A stretch of DNA of 64,000 bases, taken from contig CM060957.1 in the NCBI GenBank assembly GCA_030765055.1, positions 197,715,835 through 197,779,834 on the forward strand, read 5' to 3'. This DNA comes from Mantis religiosa. Taxonomy: Eukaryota; Arthropoda; Insecta; Mantodea; Mantidae. The notes beneath the pieces were generated by a model. That model saw only the letters and a list, made by a program, of their open reading frames with translations. It did no database searches and was not told the DNA's origin. Positions 10,991 through 20,690 of this stretch are shown here, in pieces; the stretch's first letter is position 1; the number at the start of each line of letters is the position of its first letter. A program made the translations under genes and the position numbers.

Positions 10991-11804
10991 ACTAGTAAGT
11001 GAAGCAGTAAGCAGTGGCACCTTTCTTTTGTTTTTTATCAGTCACTTAATATCGTCCCTATGACGATTTCATACACTATCATCAGCCTATTTTAAACTTG
11101 TCACATTGATGATATGACAGTAATAAAGATTCTGCAAATTTAGGTTAACCGATTTTCCGAGTCACCTAATCAATTTGCCAAGCGCCACGCCTGGCTATAC
11201 CATCTGCATAGATTGAAGTTGAATGTTAGATTTGTGCAATGCCTCGATAGAGAAGGTGCTACTATCCACACTACTGAAACATTCAAACACCTACACATCC
11301 AATCAAAAACAACCTTCAATCAGATCAATAACATTTCTTAAAGCTATGCGACGTAACTCAAACACGCAGCAATTTTGGGTTTGAAATTGCACCTAGATTT
11401 CAGATCTACAATTCCAAGTGCTATAGTTTAACAATATATCTTATAAAAACATCAAGAGACATTCAACAAAATAAACTCTTTTACATCCAAATCAGCAATG
11501 GATTAAATATACAAATTTCAGTTCCCAGTGATTTACTGTGGATCACTATGTTCTGAAAGACTAAGTCATTTACTTTATCTACTCAAGCACTCAGCTAAAC
11601 ACAACGCTTTGTTGGCACTTGAAATGGGAAAATTTGCAACATATATCAGTCCATAAGTACATAAGACAAGATACTGTTACCATCAAAGTTAAAATAATAT
11701 GCATTTAAAAGATATTAATATTACCTGAGTAACTGTGTATGCGGTAACCATTAGCAGCTGAGAAACCTGTAACACAACCAACAAATGATGTCATGAAGAC
11801 AGTA
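10991..11804 (+). repeat. Repeat B, copy 1 (left part)
   Basis: Non-coding sequence directly after the hAT C-terminus. It is shared with 55590-57090 (same strand) and, from about 11510 on, with the inverted copy at 44.7-45.96 kb. It is interrupted at 11805 by the large minus-strand LINE and resumes at 18751. It lacks the SINE found in the equivalent place at 55.9 kb. Confidence 0.75.
11725..11766 (-). other. Possible 42-nt exon-like segment inside repeat B
   Basis: On the minus strand a pyrimidine/G-rich tract ending TTACAG precedes 42 bases (GTTTCTCAGC to GTTACTCAG), followed by GTAATATTAA, so both splice dinucleotides are in place. The same arrangement is present at 57007-57048. In the inverted copy near 44743-44785 both splice sites are altered. 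The reading frame is unclear. It could be chance or a relic of a captured exon. Confidence 0.25.
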
Positions 11805-11933
11805 GTTAGTTTTTATTCATCCTTTTGATCATATTACATGATATAGGACACGTCAAGTACTTATAACTAAAAATTATACAATATACATATATACAACACA
11901 AGTTTGGAATGAAAATTCAACTGTATGTACAGT

Positions 11934-12164
<231 letters not shown>

Positions 12165-12228
12165 GTTCACTTGTAGTTAACATATTCAAACAATTCACCT
12201 ATACTATAAAACATTAACATCATTAACA

Positions 12229-14793
12229 TTAACAAAAGTAATTGTCAAAGTAATCATAATATTCTTTTATGCTATAAAAACAATGGAGTGAAAGAAGTTT
12301 TTTGAGACAAATTCTAAATCGATGCAGTGCGGGTATTTGCTTCAGATAATTGGGTAATTTATTATAAAGCTCTAGGCCAGTAGATACAAAACTATTTTCA
12401 AAAGAACTAGTGCTATGTGTGATTACATGAAGGTTATCTTTTCTTCTGGTATCATGAGAATGTATCTGTGAGTTTGTTGTGTACCTACTGAGATTATTTT
12501 TTATGTAGCAAAATGTTTCATATATGTAAATACAGGGGAGGGGCAATATATTTCATTCCTTAAATAGTGGCCTACAACTGGTTCTTTTATTAACATGTAG
12601 TATTATCCTAATTGCCCGTTTTTGCATTTTAAAAATAGATTTTGCTCCTGTTGAATTACCCCAAAATAATATTCCAAAGCTAAGAACAGATTGAAAATAT
12701 GCATGATATAAAGATATGACCGATTTCAAGTCCATGATTTTTGAAATGACTGTGATGGCATAAGTTATTTTACTCAGTTTTTGAGATAGTTTTTGAATGT
12801 GAGCCGACCACTTTAAATTATTATCCACCCATACCCCTAGAAATTTTGTACTATCTGTGTATGAGATATATTTGCCCTGGAACTCTATAAAGGGATGACT
12901 GGCAAGTGTATTTTGTTTATGATGAAAAGCTAATGCTGTTGTTTTTTCTGTATTTATTAATAATCTATTAATGTTGCACCAGTTTAGCAATTCAGACACT
13001 GTGTGTTCTATTTTAAATATTAAGGATCTCAAGTTGTAACCAGAAATATATAAGTTTGTATCATCAGCAAATAATGTTGGATAACTATATTTTAAGGAAC
13101 ACTCTAGATCATTTATATATATCAGAAATAAAACAGGTCCAAGAATTGAACCTTGGGGGATACCATATTTTATTGCTGCCATAGATGATAAATATGTTGT
13201 AATTTCATTTGTATTTACATGTGTATAAGTGATTTCTACCATCTGTTGTCGGGATGTTAAATATTCTTTAAACCACTTGTTCACTGTTCCACGTATACCG
13301 ATAACAGCTAGTTTTTTCAATAAAATGTTGTGGTCAACTAAGTCGAATGCCTTTGACAAATCTAAAAATATACCAATATTTTCTTCTTTTTTATCCATAG
13401 ATTCCTATATATGTTTAACAAAATCTGCTATTGCTGTGTTTATTGACTTGTCTTTACGAAATCCATGTTGTTTGTTATTATACTGTGTTTATCGAGGAAT
13501 GATGTAAGTCTGACATACATTACTTTTTCTATTAATTTTGAAAAAACGGATAGTAGTGACACAGGTCTAGAGTTACCTACATCAAATTCTTCCCCCTTCT
13601 TAAAGAGAGGTTTCACCTTAGCCACCTTCAATTTTTCTGGAAATTCACCTGTTGATAGTGAGAGGTTTATTATGTAACATAGGGGTTTTATTAAATTTTG
13701 GTAGAAGTTCTTTATAACACTGTCAGGAATTTCATCAATACTACAAGATGATTTATATTTCAAACCCTTGATTATGCTTTCCAGCTCCATTTCTGTGACT
13801 GGGGTTAAATACATACTATTGCATTGTTTTGGATATCTATTTGGACGTGGGAAATTTTTCTTCAGGCTATCATGCAAACTATTTTGAACTATATTTGTGT
13901 AATAGTTATTAAAAAGATTGGCTACTTGTTTTGGGTCACTTATTTTAGTTCCCTTGTGTCTAAGGTGTATATTCTCAGGGATATTCTTATCTTGTTTAAT
14001 TTCTCGTTTAATTAAGGTCCACATGGCTTTTGATTTATTTTGTGACTCATGTATAAACCTTGCATTATGCAGTTTTTTTGCTTCAACCAATACTTTGGTA
14101 TATATATGTTTGTATTTTTTATAGGAGGTTTTGAATTGTTCCGACACATTTCCAGCTTTTATGATTCTACTAAGAAATTTCATTCTGTGACTTGAATTTA
14201 TAATACCAGGTGTTATCCATCTGTTTTTTGGTTGCCGAATTGGCACTCTTGTTTTTGGTAATGCTGTTTGAAAGCAATAATTGAAAGTATTAAAAAACTC
14301 ATTATATGCATCTACTGAGTGGTATTGGTATACTAGATCCCATGACTGTTTTTATAGTAAGTAATTTAAATAATCTAAGTTATTTTCTTTGATCATCCTT
14401 ATGTATTTATAGCCGAGCTTTTTGTTTAGTAACCTACATCTGATTTTGCTTTTAATACTTATAATCTGGGCTAAGTGGTCTGAAAATCCTGTTTAAATTA
14501 CCTGCAAGATACATTCCCATAGTGTTTTGCTTATAATAATTTGGTCTAGTGCTGTTTGACAATGCGGTGTTACTCTAGTGGGCACAAATACTACTGGCTC
14601 CATTCCAAAAGAATTTAGCATGCACATTAGCTGTGGTTTTGGTGTGCTATCTAGAAAGTTTACATTTAGATCACCTATGATTACATGTTTCTTTCCTTTG
14701 TTTAATGATGTTTGATTTATTATTTCCAAGCAGTCAATAAGCAGGTCAAGGCTACTGTTAGGGGGCCTATATATACAAGTAATTAATAAATTA
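12229..14793 (-). pseudogene. LINE ORF2: end of endonuclease, reverse transcriptase, C-terminal tail
   Basis: ORF2 continues here on the minus strand from the Penelope breakpoint. The endonuclease has CIYRPPNS, GDLNVNFLDS and ALDQIIIS (14793-14493). The linker (RWITPGIINSSHRMKF, 14246) leads to the RT. Motifs are SRPVSLLSVFSKLIEKVM near 13570, the fingers/palm DLSKAFDLVDHN near 13370, GIPQGSILGPVLFLIYINDL near 13150 and the catalytic LFADDTNLYIS near 13060. The thumb (SFGILFWGNSTGAKSIFKMQ) leads to the C-terminal tail ending at 12229. Frame changes at about 14250-14490, 13400-13440 and 12550 break it. The endonuclease would nick target DNA and the RT would prime on the nick. Confidence 0.85.
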
Positions 14794-14794
14794 A
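14783..14794. repeat. 12-bp target-site duplication of the Penelope element, left
   Basis: TTAATAAATTAA here is repeated exactly at 17073-17084 on the other side of the insertion. Deleting one copy plus the element restores an uninterrupted endonuclease frame reading HVNLLITCIYRPP. Confidence 0.9.
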
Positions 14795-14893
14795 AATGTC
14801 GAGATTTAACTGTATTGGAACACCACAGTGAAGCGAAAAATTATTAAATTATAGATGAGTCGTATTTTTTACACATCTGCTTCACTTTCGTAC

Positions 14894-15568
14894 CTATTTT
14901 GAGGACATGTTTCGCAAATCATCGCTTGCATCTAAGGCTCTTGTGCAACTGAAGTTAGATCCAGCGGTGTGGGTAATTCTGGGGTTGTTGCTGCCATCTG
15001 TTGATCTAGTGATGAACTTGAATGTGGGATTCTCTTCTAGCGGGATTTCAAAGTTCATTAGTTGGTTTTTATGTTTTTCTATGTATATCCTCTCCCATAT
15101 GACGAGTTCACTATGTTTTTGTACGTATTTTAGTAATTCTGTGTTATCTTCAATTTCATGATTTTCAGACCAGAAATGAGCTGCTATTGTGGACTTATCA
15201 ATATTTTTGTATCTTAAGTGCCTGAAGTGTTCTTTCTTTCTAGTGCCTATGTTTCTTTTTGTCCTCCCTATGTAAATTTTTTCACAGTCTTTACACTTAA
15301 TCTTGTAAATGCCTGACTTTTCCTCTGGTTTTATCTTATCAGTATTATTACTGTGAAGTAGGTTTTTAATGTTGTAATTGTTTTTTGGTGCCAATGTTAT
15401 ATTGTATTTCTTGAATATTTTTTGGAACATTTTTGTGGCCCAGGGGTGGTAAGTAAATTTAGCAAATCTAATTTCTTGTTTTATTGGTGTGAGAGCTGTG
15501 ATCTGTTTTAATCTCTTTTGAAGTTTGAATAATTTTAGTTTTTTATCTACAAGGTTTTTTCCATATCC
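14894..15568 (-). pseudogene. Penelope A, truncated GIY-YIG endonuclease (left arm)
   Basis: The open frame encodes the C-terminal third of a Penelope protein. It has a basic linker (FAKFTYHPWATKMFQKIFKK), the nuclease core (SGIYKIKCKDCEKIYIGRT with the CxxC pair and the GIY/YIG residues, then RKKEHFRHLRYK) and a C-terminal EKHKNQLMNFEIPLEE. RT is absent. It probably has no function on its own. Confidence 0.85.
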
Positions 15569-15576
15569 AAGACTAT

Positions 15577-17026
15577 ATGGTATACGTAAAATACACATAC
15601 CCAACATACCATGTAAATAATATAAACACTCCTACTTACCTTCTGGCAAAATGGCTATCCAAAAAATTTCAGTCCTTTCCACAATTCCATACTCTGAGTA
15701 TAAAAAACTCTTTAGACCTGGTAGAAAAAATTCAAAATCTTAAATTAAAACCTCATGACACTTTAGTATCCTTTGATGTCCGCTCCCTCTTCCCTAGCAT
15801 TCCATTAGACAAACTTTTGATTCAACTGAAAAAATGGCTAAATTCTATAAACCTGAATGCCAATGCAATAGAAGAATATTTGGCAATGACTGAATTATGT
15901 ATACATCAAAATTATTTTGTCTTCGATGGAAAATATTATAAACAAATTTCAGGACTAGCTATGGGAAGCCTGCTATCACCATTTTTGGCCAATCTATACA
16001 TGAGCTTTTTCGAAACACATATTACTAAAGCCTTCCCTCATATGTTTAAAACATGGTACAGATACGTAGACATCTTTGCAATAGTGCCCTACAAACAAAT
16101 AGATGATGCTTTGAAACTACTCAACCTGCAAGAACCCAGCATACATTTCACAGTGGAAAATGAAGAGGACTGTACTCTACCTTTTTTAGATCTTAAAATC
16201 ACAAAAAGCAATGAAAAACTAGAATTTGGCATTCATAGAAAAGCAACACACAACCATCAACAGTCTGACACACAGATTAGTAAATCTACCTATCAGCCAG
16301 CAAGAATATCAAAACAAATACCATCAAATCTTAAAAACTGCAATTAAAAATGGATATGGAAAAAACCTTGTAGATAAAAAACTAAAATTATTCAAACTTC
16401 AAAAGAGATTAAAACAGATCACAGCTCTCACACCAATAAAACAAGAAATTAGATTTGCTAAATTTACTTACCACCCCTGGGCCACAAAAAAGTTCCAAAA
16501 AATATTCAAGAAATACAATATAACATTGGCACCAAAAAACAATTACAACATTAAAAACCTACTTCACAGTAATAATACTGATAAGATAAAACCAGAGGAA
16601 AAGTCAGGCATTTACAAGATTAAGTGTAAAGACTGTGAAAAAATTTACATAGGGAGAACAAAAAGAAACATAGGCACTAGAAAGAAAGAACACTTCAGGC
16701 ACTTAAGATACAAAAATATTGATAAGTCCGCAATGGCAGCTCATTTCTCGTCTGAAAATCATGAAATTGAAGATAGCACAGAATTACTAAAATACCTACA
16801 AAAACATAGTGAACTCGTCATATGGGAGAGCATATACATAGAAAAACATAAAAACCAACTAATGAACTTTGAAATCCCGCTAGAAGAGAATCCCACATTT
16901 AAGTTCATCACTAGATCAACAAATGGCAGCAACAATCCCAGAATTACCCACACCGCTGGATCTAACTTCAGTCCCACAAGAGCCATAGATGCAAGCGATG
17001 ATTTGCGAAACATGTCCTCAAAATAG
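15577..17026 (+). pseudogene. Penelope A, RT plus GIY-YIG (right arm), catalytic motif damaged
   Basis: The frame begins inside the RT fingers (NNINTPTYLLAKWLSKKF). Motif A is SFDVRSLFPSIP and motif B is GLAMGSLLSPFLANLYM. Motif C reads YRYVDIFAIV, lacking one of the two aspartates present in the related element at 52.6 kb (YRYVDDIFAIV), so polymerase activity should be lost. A frameshift near 16230-16350 moves to the frame with the linker and GIY-YIG domain (GIYKIKCKDCEKIYIGRTKR). The stop is at 17024-17026, followed by the short 3' tail. The N-terminal third is missing. Confidence 0.9.
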
Positions 17027-17072
17027 GTACGAAAGTGAAGCAGATGTGTAAAAAATACGACTCATCTATAAT

Positions 17073-17628
17073 TTAATAAATTAACATGTGTTAATTCTAC
17101 TGTGCAAGACTCAAATTTTCCTTCAATATTTAAATCTGGGAAATATGTGCAAGGTTTAGCCTCTATATTGGAATTTACATATATACATGTACCTCCATGC
17201 TTTACAGTTTTCCTACAGAATTCAGTTATTAAAGTAAAATTTGGTATTGTGAAAAATTCAATTTCGTTTTCATTTAACCAGTGCTCAGAGATACAGATTA
17301 CATCTAAATCCCTGTGGTCATGCAGCAATGTTTCTAAATTGGCTTTTTTATTCCTTAAACATTGAAAATTTTGATGAAATATTTTAAGTGATCTACTTAG
17401 TTCTATAGACGTTCATTTATTATTTGTATACTGACAATTTTGATGTAATATTTTTATATTACTGTCCTTTTGTTTTAATCCACATTTGTTTATCTTTACA
17501 CTGTTGTGAAAATTACATTCTACAATAACATTTTCAGGGTTTTGTTTCCCTGTTTTATCAAAAGATTTCCTTTCTTCAATTTTTCTTAAGGGGTCTGTTT
17601 TTTCATCACCTAAAACCACTTTCAGTTT
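17073..17628 (-). pseudogene. LINE ORF2 start: endonuclease N-terminal half
   Basis: Downstream of ORF1 the minus strand gives the first strand of an AP-type endonuclease twice: KILHQNCQYTNNK near 17450, stop, then KIFHQNFQCLRNKKANLE near 17370. The catalytic-Glu region ICISEHWLNENEI and the block TCIYVNSN then follow, reaching the Penelope breakpoint at 17084. The doubled opening motif may be a small duplication. After the Penelope element the domain resumes at 14793. Confidence 0.8.
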
Positions 17629-18115
17629 CCCTTGCATGAGAATATTATGTTTAAACTATCTTGTATTACTTTTCCTAATATAAGAGATCCCTTCCTATTT
17701 AAATGAAGGCCATCCCTTCCTAGACAACTATCATCCAAAAATTTATTTACATCTACAAAAACTGCTTTGAGGGCATCACAAGCCCAACGTATTCCCTCAT
17801 TAATGTCATCTATGTATCTCTTACCTACATCTCTTCTTACTATACCATTTACAACTACAGTTGCAGATGGGAAGCACTTTTTTGCATGTCTTATCACACT
17901 ATACACTTCACCCATGACATCATCTGGTCCCCAGGACTTGTAGATGTCATTTGTGCCTATATGTAGCACTAATGTGTTTATTTTGTCCTTGCTTTCTTCT
18001 TTGTCAAGTAGGTTTGTCATGTATTCAGCTTTCACACCCCTAAACACTTTCACTGTTGTATCATTTCTGCTTAACACTACGTTTTTATCATTGAGTCACC
18101 ACACACTAGTATACT
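17622..18115 (-). pseudogene. LINE ORF1 SGNH hydrolase (esterase) domain
   Basis: The frame 18077-17622 contains the block III motif LVLHIGTNDIYK and the block V motif GRDGLHLNRKGS (Asp-x-x-His). The block I serine motif CGDSM is visible just upstream at about 18090-18110, separated by a single-base frameshift and an in-frame TAG. The Ser/Asp/His set typical of SGNH hydrolases is therefore all present, but not in one frame. ORF1 esterase domains of this sort occur in CR1-group LINEs. The substrate is unknown. Confidence 0.8.
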
Positions 18116-18698
18116 TTTTCTTTCTTCTCTCTTCTCTTCCTTCTTGCTTCTCTCTTTATCCTGTATCTTCTGTTGTGGTGTTTGTTTGTTTCTCCATTTA
18201 TACCGCAAATTTTACCAGGAAGTTTCTTTGCTTGATTCCACGTTTAGGAAAGATTTTCCTTCCTCTAGTTGATCTAATAGCTCAAAACTGTTTTTCAAGT
18301 TTATGTTTTTCAACGTTTGAGGTTATGTCCCGCGATTTCATCAAGTTCCCTATTTGACTCTTTAGCCCTTCATTTTCCATTTTTAATAGCCTTATTTGTT
18401 CTTTTTCACCTTCCTTTTCTAGTTTTAAGGAGGCAATTTCTTCTCTTGCTCTTTTTAGATCTTTGTTTAGGATATCTATCACCAGCCAAAGCGATGTTAT
18501 TGTATCCTCGTCACGTGTTTTTAGGCTTTGTTTTGGCGGTCCAGCTTGGTTTCCGTTATATTTTGTTTTCATGATTTCTTTGGCGATTTTAATGTTATCT
18601 TCATTTTCACATCTTTCCTTGCACTTCTTTTGCACGTAGTCATTTTTCTTTTCAACCATATTTAAATTGAAACTTGAATTTTCTAATTTTTCCTGCAT
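18116..18698 (-). pseudogene. LINE ORF1 N-terminal coiled coil
   Basis: From ATG at 18698 the frame gives a K/E-rich protein with long amphipathic stretches (LKLEKEGEKEQIRLLKMENE and similar) typical of ORF1 coiled coils used for multimerisation. It stops at 18282. The linker to the esterase (18116-18281) is lysine/arginine-rich with frameshifts. An upstream ATG near 18731 gives only a short peptide, so 18698 is preferred. Confidence 0.7.
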
Positions 18699-18750
18699 CT
18701 TGCTTCACATTAATATACTATACGCCGCCATGTTGTTTGTTTCTTGCTGT

Positions 18751-18985
18751 CAGTAAATCATGATACATGTAGAATATATGACATGCGGGTTTTGAATAAT
18801 AAATTAAGAACAGGAATTGCAGTGACATTAAATAAACATACTGGGTAAAGTTGTACTTTAATGACATACAGTTATGTTGATATGCAATAACGTCACAGAG
18901 ATCTTCCACTTCCGATCCCTCTGCCATCTGGTGCTACGGGGATCGGAGCACCGTAGTAGTGGAAGAAGATGAATGTTCATTTAGT
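18751..18985 (+). repeat. Repeat B, copy 1 (right part)
   Basis: Continuation of repeat B after the LINE. About 18765-18900 (ATGTAGAATATATGACATGC onward) matches 57090-57240 and the inverse of 44560-44660. 18901-18971 can fold into a long imperfect hairpin (CTTCCACT with AGTGGAAG, TCCGATCC with GGATCGGA). Confidence 0.65.
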
Positions 18986-19126
18986 CACCAAAAAGCTGAG
19001 GATGAGATCAAATGATCTTGAAAACGTTTCAATTATACAACAAGTGAAGTTTGAGTGTAAACATAGTGACTCATAAATCAAACTCAAAAATGAAGAACAC
19101 TTCACTGTTAATAATGCTTCTGCTTT
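18986..19126 (+). mobile_element. Penelope-type 3' tail, family D, with hammerhead-like core
   Basis: About 140 bases starting TCACCAAAAAGCTGAGGATG and ending in a TTCACTGTTAATAATGCTTC stretch. Related tails lie at 39806-39919 (minus) and as a palindrome at 51184-51467. It contains CTGAGGA (18996-19002), a GATC-based stem and GAAA (19020-19023). Assignment to Penelope is by analogy with tails B and C, which share this layout. No RT or nuclease of family D is in the window. Confidence 0.55.
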
Positions 19127-20690
19127 TAATAACTATAACAATAGTTTATGAACTCTCTGTTTTTCTAATCCAATAAAACAACAAGTGGCTCATCCATATC
19201 GCTCTCATTGTCACTTACATCAAGAGACAATTCGTCACTCTCACTGTCTTCATCGTCTGTCTCACAAATTTATGATTATAAGATCCAAAATCTCAGCGTG
19301 TGCTATTTCTTTCTTAAAATTGTCTTCTTGAAGGTGTTCTGCATGCCTTATGCAGTATTCCCAGTCCTCCTGAGTTATCTTGTCAATTTCTTCATGAACA
19401 AGTTGTTCAACGTTCATCAGTTTAAAAGTATTATTTCTGTTTGAAACCCCCCTTTGTATTTCAGCCCACACCAACTCAATTGGATTATATTGGCAGTGGT
19501 AAGGTCAGAGATGTATTACCTGGTTTCCCATTTCAACTGCAAGGTGATCCAGCTGATACATTTTTGCTGTGTTTTTAAACGGAAGTACTCTTTGGAATAA
19601 CTCACTTTTAGTTTCTGTTTCTGAAAATTCAACCCCCCCTTTTTCGTAACCATTCAACAATTTCGTTTATTCTGCTGGTCAAATTTGGTATATTACTTAC
19701 AATAACCGAATGATATAGTCCATTATCCATTATAACAATGCTTCCCTCTTTTAAATAATTTAAGAATCTGTTAAGAAACCATATGTCAACTATCATCTCT
19801 TCATGATAGTCTGAGGTACTTTTGGAGAGAAAAATCAATTTGCTTTCTGGCAGGAACTCTGTCTTAGCGGATCCAGCATGACAAATGATGAGCCGACACC
19901 TTTCCCAACAGGTACACTTAGGTCACCCTTTTATGAGGAGTCTTGCCAGATTGACTTTTGAGTGTGACTTTTATTTACCCATGTCTCATTCAAGTAAAAG
20001 TTAGGTCTCGCATCACCAGAATGTCTAATACCATACAATTTGTATAAGAATTTTAATCGTGCCGCAACAATGACACTACTCTCCATTAAAAATTGACACC
20101 CATCATGTCTTTCTGGACCTGAACCATTATCTCCTCAAAATTCTGAAAGTCGATGATTTTGATCCAGTGTATGAAATGTTGGTTCTAAGAGTGCATGTTA
20201 TTTTCTGTATAGTTGGAAATTCACCTAGTCAAAAACCCGAACACAGTTCTACTTATAAAGTCCTTGTCAAACTCACTTAAATTTGCAACCGTCTTCGGAG
20301 GCCCAACATGCTTCCTGGGCGACACAAACACCTGGACACCACTGCGATCAAATTTTCATGCCTCTCCACAAATGGGGGACACACTTGCTTTACCTACACC
20401 ACATGCTTCAGCAGTAAACCGTTGAGCAATTTTGAAATCAAGCTGATTTCTATATTCCTCATTGCCAAATTTTTTGAAGAACGTGTACATCTTAAAAATA
20501 ATGCTTCGAGCCTGACTTTGCAATACCCGACTTTTTGACTTGCCACTAAATTCACCGCAAGAAGCCATTGCACTATTTAACTGTTACTCTCCTGCTGTGC
20601 TAAGAGCAACTGAATGATATTGATCTGAACTCTCCAGAGTAAATAAATGCTTCTTATCCCGCATTCATTCATAAACATAAGCATACAGCA
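19127..20690 (-). pseudogene. DDE transposon (IS630/Tc1-like superfamily), copy 1, broken transposase
   Basis: On the minus strand the N-terminus is open (IIFKMYTFFKKFGNEEYRNQ, then KIAQRFTAEACGVGKASV, 20568-20356), consistent with a helix-turn-helix. A block of stops follows. Then come the second catalytic Asp (GSIVIMDNGLYHSVIVSN, near 19730) and VLPFKNTAKMYQLDHL. The third acidic residue lies in PYHCQYNPIELVWAEIQRGV near 19475, and the C-terminus is EEIDKITQEDWEYCIRHAEH. This is the DDE_3-type endonuclease arrangement. Many stops make it dead. A second copy occupies the matching position at 58.44-59.69 kb. Confidence 0.8.

Larger units (their letters stand above)
14795..17072. mobile_element. 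Penelope-like element A, two head-to-head partial copies
   Basis: The left arm (about 14838-15568) is a minus-strand copy of the 3' part (GIY-YIG endonuclease). The right arm (about 15569-17072) is a plus-strand copy starting within the RT and running to the 3' end. The last roughly 730 bp of the right arm is almost the exact reverse complement of the left arm, so both 3' ends face outward. The element sits inside the LINE endonuclease with a 12-bp duplication. Inverted partial copies are typical of Penelope elements. Confidence 0.92.

Noticed and set aside
14920..14965. Hammerhead-like motif in Penelope A (near 14905-14945 and 16990-17015)
   Set aside because: GAAACATG is present, but the CUGANGA core is changed (GCGATGA) and the stem II segment is missing, so it is not called.
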